Both the position numbers and the translations under genes were made by a program. Positions 62,566 through 64,000 of a DNA stretch of 64,000 nt are shown piece after piece. The first letter of the stretch is position 1. The number at the start of each line of letters is the position of its first letter. The stretch spans positions 27,885,005 to 27,949,004 of the forward strand of contig CM059186.1 in the NCBI GenBank assembly GCA_030323885.1. Direction: 5' to 3'. The notes below the pieces were generated by a model. The model was not told where the DNA came from. It was given only the letters and a program-made list of their open reading frames with translations, and did not search any database. This stretch comes from Branchipolynoe longqiensis (lineage: Eukaryota > Annelida > Polychaeta > Phyllodocida > Polynoidae).

Positions 62566-63018
62566 GGAGCATAATCCAATGGAGGCACAACATTATTGGA
62601 ACCAAAACACTCACCCAAATTTGATTCTATATATCTTAACCTAGATACTAGTGTATTTATTAAGCATTTATTATTGTACAGAAGGAATGCTAAGTTAGTT
62701 TAGAGTTTCATGGTCCGGTGGTTTTGAGTTTCTGCCATCTTCTGGTATAAATATATTAGGTTGATCTTTATTACCTACCTTACTTTAGTTTGAAGTAACT
62801 TTTATTTTAAATGGCTAACCTTGGAGATATTTGAAGTGCAAATATAGAAAGTTAATTTTGACAAGCATGCCAAAACTCTGACACCACAGGCTTCTGCAGT
62901 AACAGATTCTATTAAATTGACTCAGTATCCCCTTAGACTATGTGGCAATAAGTACATCAATATCTAAGTTCGATGTGCAGAATCAAATCTAGATTATTAT
63001 TTTGGTTTAATAAACGTA
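62566..63018. mobile_element. R-element sequence, near-complete
   Basis: Starts GGAGCATAATCCAATGGAGG with CCAAATTTGATTCTATATATC and TAGATACTAGTGTATTTATT. A second R-type end (GAGTTTCATGGTCCGGTGG) lies near 62703, so two partial R copies may be fused here. Confidence 0.6.
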
Positions 63019-63294
63019 ATAATAATAAAATATTTATTTCCACATGATCAATGTACACACAAGTTGATATTTATATCAGTAATTGTTTCACATGAAAAAG
63101 GAGAAAGCAGAAGTACAATACTTAGGAGGTGCTTTCCCCATTTAAAAATAACACAGATACATTGCTTATACCATAGAAATAATAAATAGAAAAATAAAAG
63201 TTAAAAGCATATCAACATTACCCTCAATACTGCAAATTACATCTCAATATTTATGTACTAGAATATATATTTTCCCTCCGGTAAAGCTTAAATA

Positions 63295-63548
63295 TTTTAT
63301 TTTCTTATGAAAATTTGATGCTTTCATCGAATTATGCAGCTTTAATATATATAACCTGTCCTTAATTCGAACGTGAAGAACAACATTAACTTAGCATGTT
63401 TTCAATTCAAAGAGCTCCAAAATTAACCCTTTAAAATAAATAAATACTTTAACCTAGAAGTAAAGTAGATTCTAATTCTCACCCTAATATATTAATCTAA
63501 AAAGATATGTGGCAGGAACTTCCAAATCATGTGACTGTGCAACATTAA
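63295..63548. mobile_element. R-element fragment
   Basis: TATGAAAATTTGATGCTTTC, then CATCGAATTATGCAGCTTTA, then R-right-half sequence ending GTGACTGTGCAACATTAA. Confidence 0.6.
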
Positions 63549-63808
63549 AGCTGCATAGTCCGATGAAAAGATCAAATTTTCATAACCAAAACACTGACCT
63601 CGATTTGATTCTACATATCTAACTTAAATACTGATGTACTTATTAACCATGTGTGGTCACATAGACGGGAAGAGGAGGTCAATATAATAGGACCTATTAC
63701 TGCAGAAACCTATTGTGTCTGAGATTTGGCATGCTTGCCAAAATTAATAAGACATGTTTGCACTTCAAATATCTCAAAAGTTAGCCATTTTAAATAAATG
63801 TTAGTTCA
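63545..63808. mobile_element. R element interrupted by E8
   Basis: TTAAAGCTGCATAGTCCGAT onward, normal R blocks to GTTAGTTCAAACTAA, where E-type sequence begins. Confidence 0.75.
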
Positions 63809-63861
63809 AACTAATACCCCTGTCACACTACGACGCAACGAGCAAACGTAAGCCTGACGTT
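63809..63861. mobile_element. E8, left end of an E-type MITE
   Basis: TACCCCTGTCACACTACGAC, AACGTAAGCCTGACG as in E2, preceded by TAA. It then breaks into a T-rich stretch; the right end is not in the window. Confidence 0.7.
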
Positions 63862-64000
63862 TTTTTTTGTATTTTTTGTATTTTCTGTATTTTTATTGAG
63901 GCTGTATTTATTCTGTCCATAACATGTAAGCCTGGGTACCCAGGCTTGTTTTCAATGCTGGCCAGAGGTAGTGTTGGTGTTGTCTTACCAAACAGTAGCT

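Overview
This is eukaryotic, almost certainly invertebrate (probably marine animal), non-coding DNA made nearly entirely of transposable elements and tandem repeats. I see no convincing host protein-coding gene, rRNA gene or functional tRNA gene. The animal assignment is inferred from abundant tRNA-headed SINEs, many MITE-like elements and a DIRS-type tyrosine-recombinase retrotransposon; the species cannot be told from sequence alone. Most long open frames in the window are by-products of purine-rich, AC-rich or short-period repeats and are not listed as genes.

Layout. 1-6.3 kb: low-complexity DNA (GA-rich tract, an 11-bp minisatellite, a 1.5-kb polypurine tract, an AT-rich tract). 6.4-12.9 kb: G-rich and (ATC)n repeats, a duplicated 125-bp repeat, one SINE-B, one SINE-A and an LTR-like segment. 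13.0-16.3 kb: an A+C-only repeat, a 500-N assembly gap and a 70-bp satellite. 16.3-31 kb: a dense nest of SINE-A copies, R elements (AT-rich, TTAA-ended MITEs), E elements (MITEs starting GGCCCTGTCACA) and LTR miniatures. 31.7-32.7 kb: a 42-bp minisatellite. 34.4-36.1 kb: SINE-A, E3, SINE-B. 36.3-41.7 kb: an apparently intact DIRS-type element on the minus strand (gag-like, RT/RNase H/methyltransferase, tyrosine recombinase), directly abutted by a 316-bp internally deleted relative. 41.7-54.5 kb: more SINE-A and MITE nesting. 54.6-59.7 kb: three tandem arrays. 59.7-64 kb: SINE-A, a perfect-TIR MITE and R/E elements.

Most notable: (1) a complete miniature LTR retrotransposon (30564-31066) whose 182/183-bp LTRs each carry a tRNA-like sequence with pol III A and B boxes. 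It has a primer-binding site, a purine tract, a 4-bp target duplication and a local empty site. A second, mosaic copy lies at 25619-26273. (2) A set of MITEs (E1-E5, E8) sharing termini and a near-palindromic core while each interior is built from a different short word. (3) The intact DIRS element with its deletion derivative joined end to end.

The three DIRS open frames would act together: a gag-like protein packages the RNA, RT/RNase H copies it and the tyrosine recombinase inserts a circular DNA. SINEs, MITEs and LTR miniatures would rely on enzymes encoded elsewhere. All coordinates and identities were read by eye.
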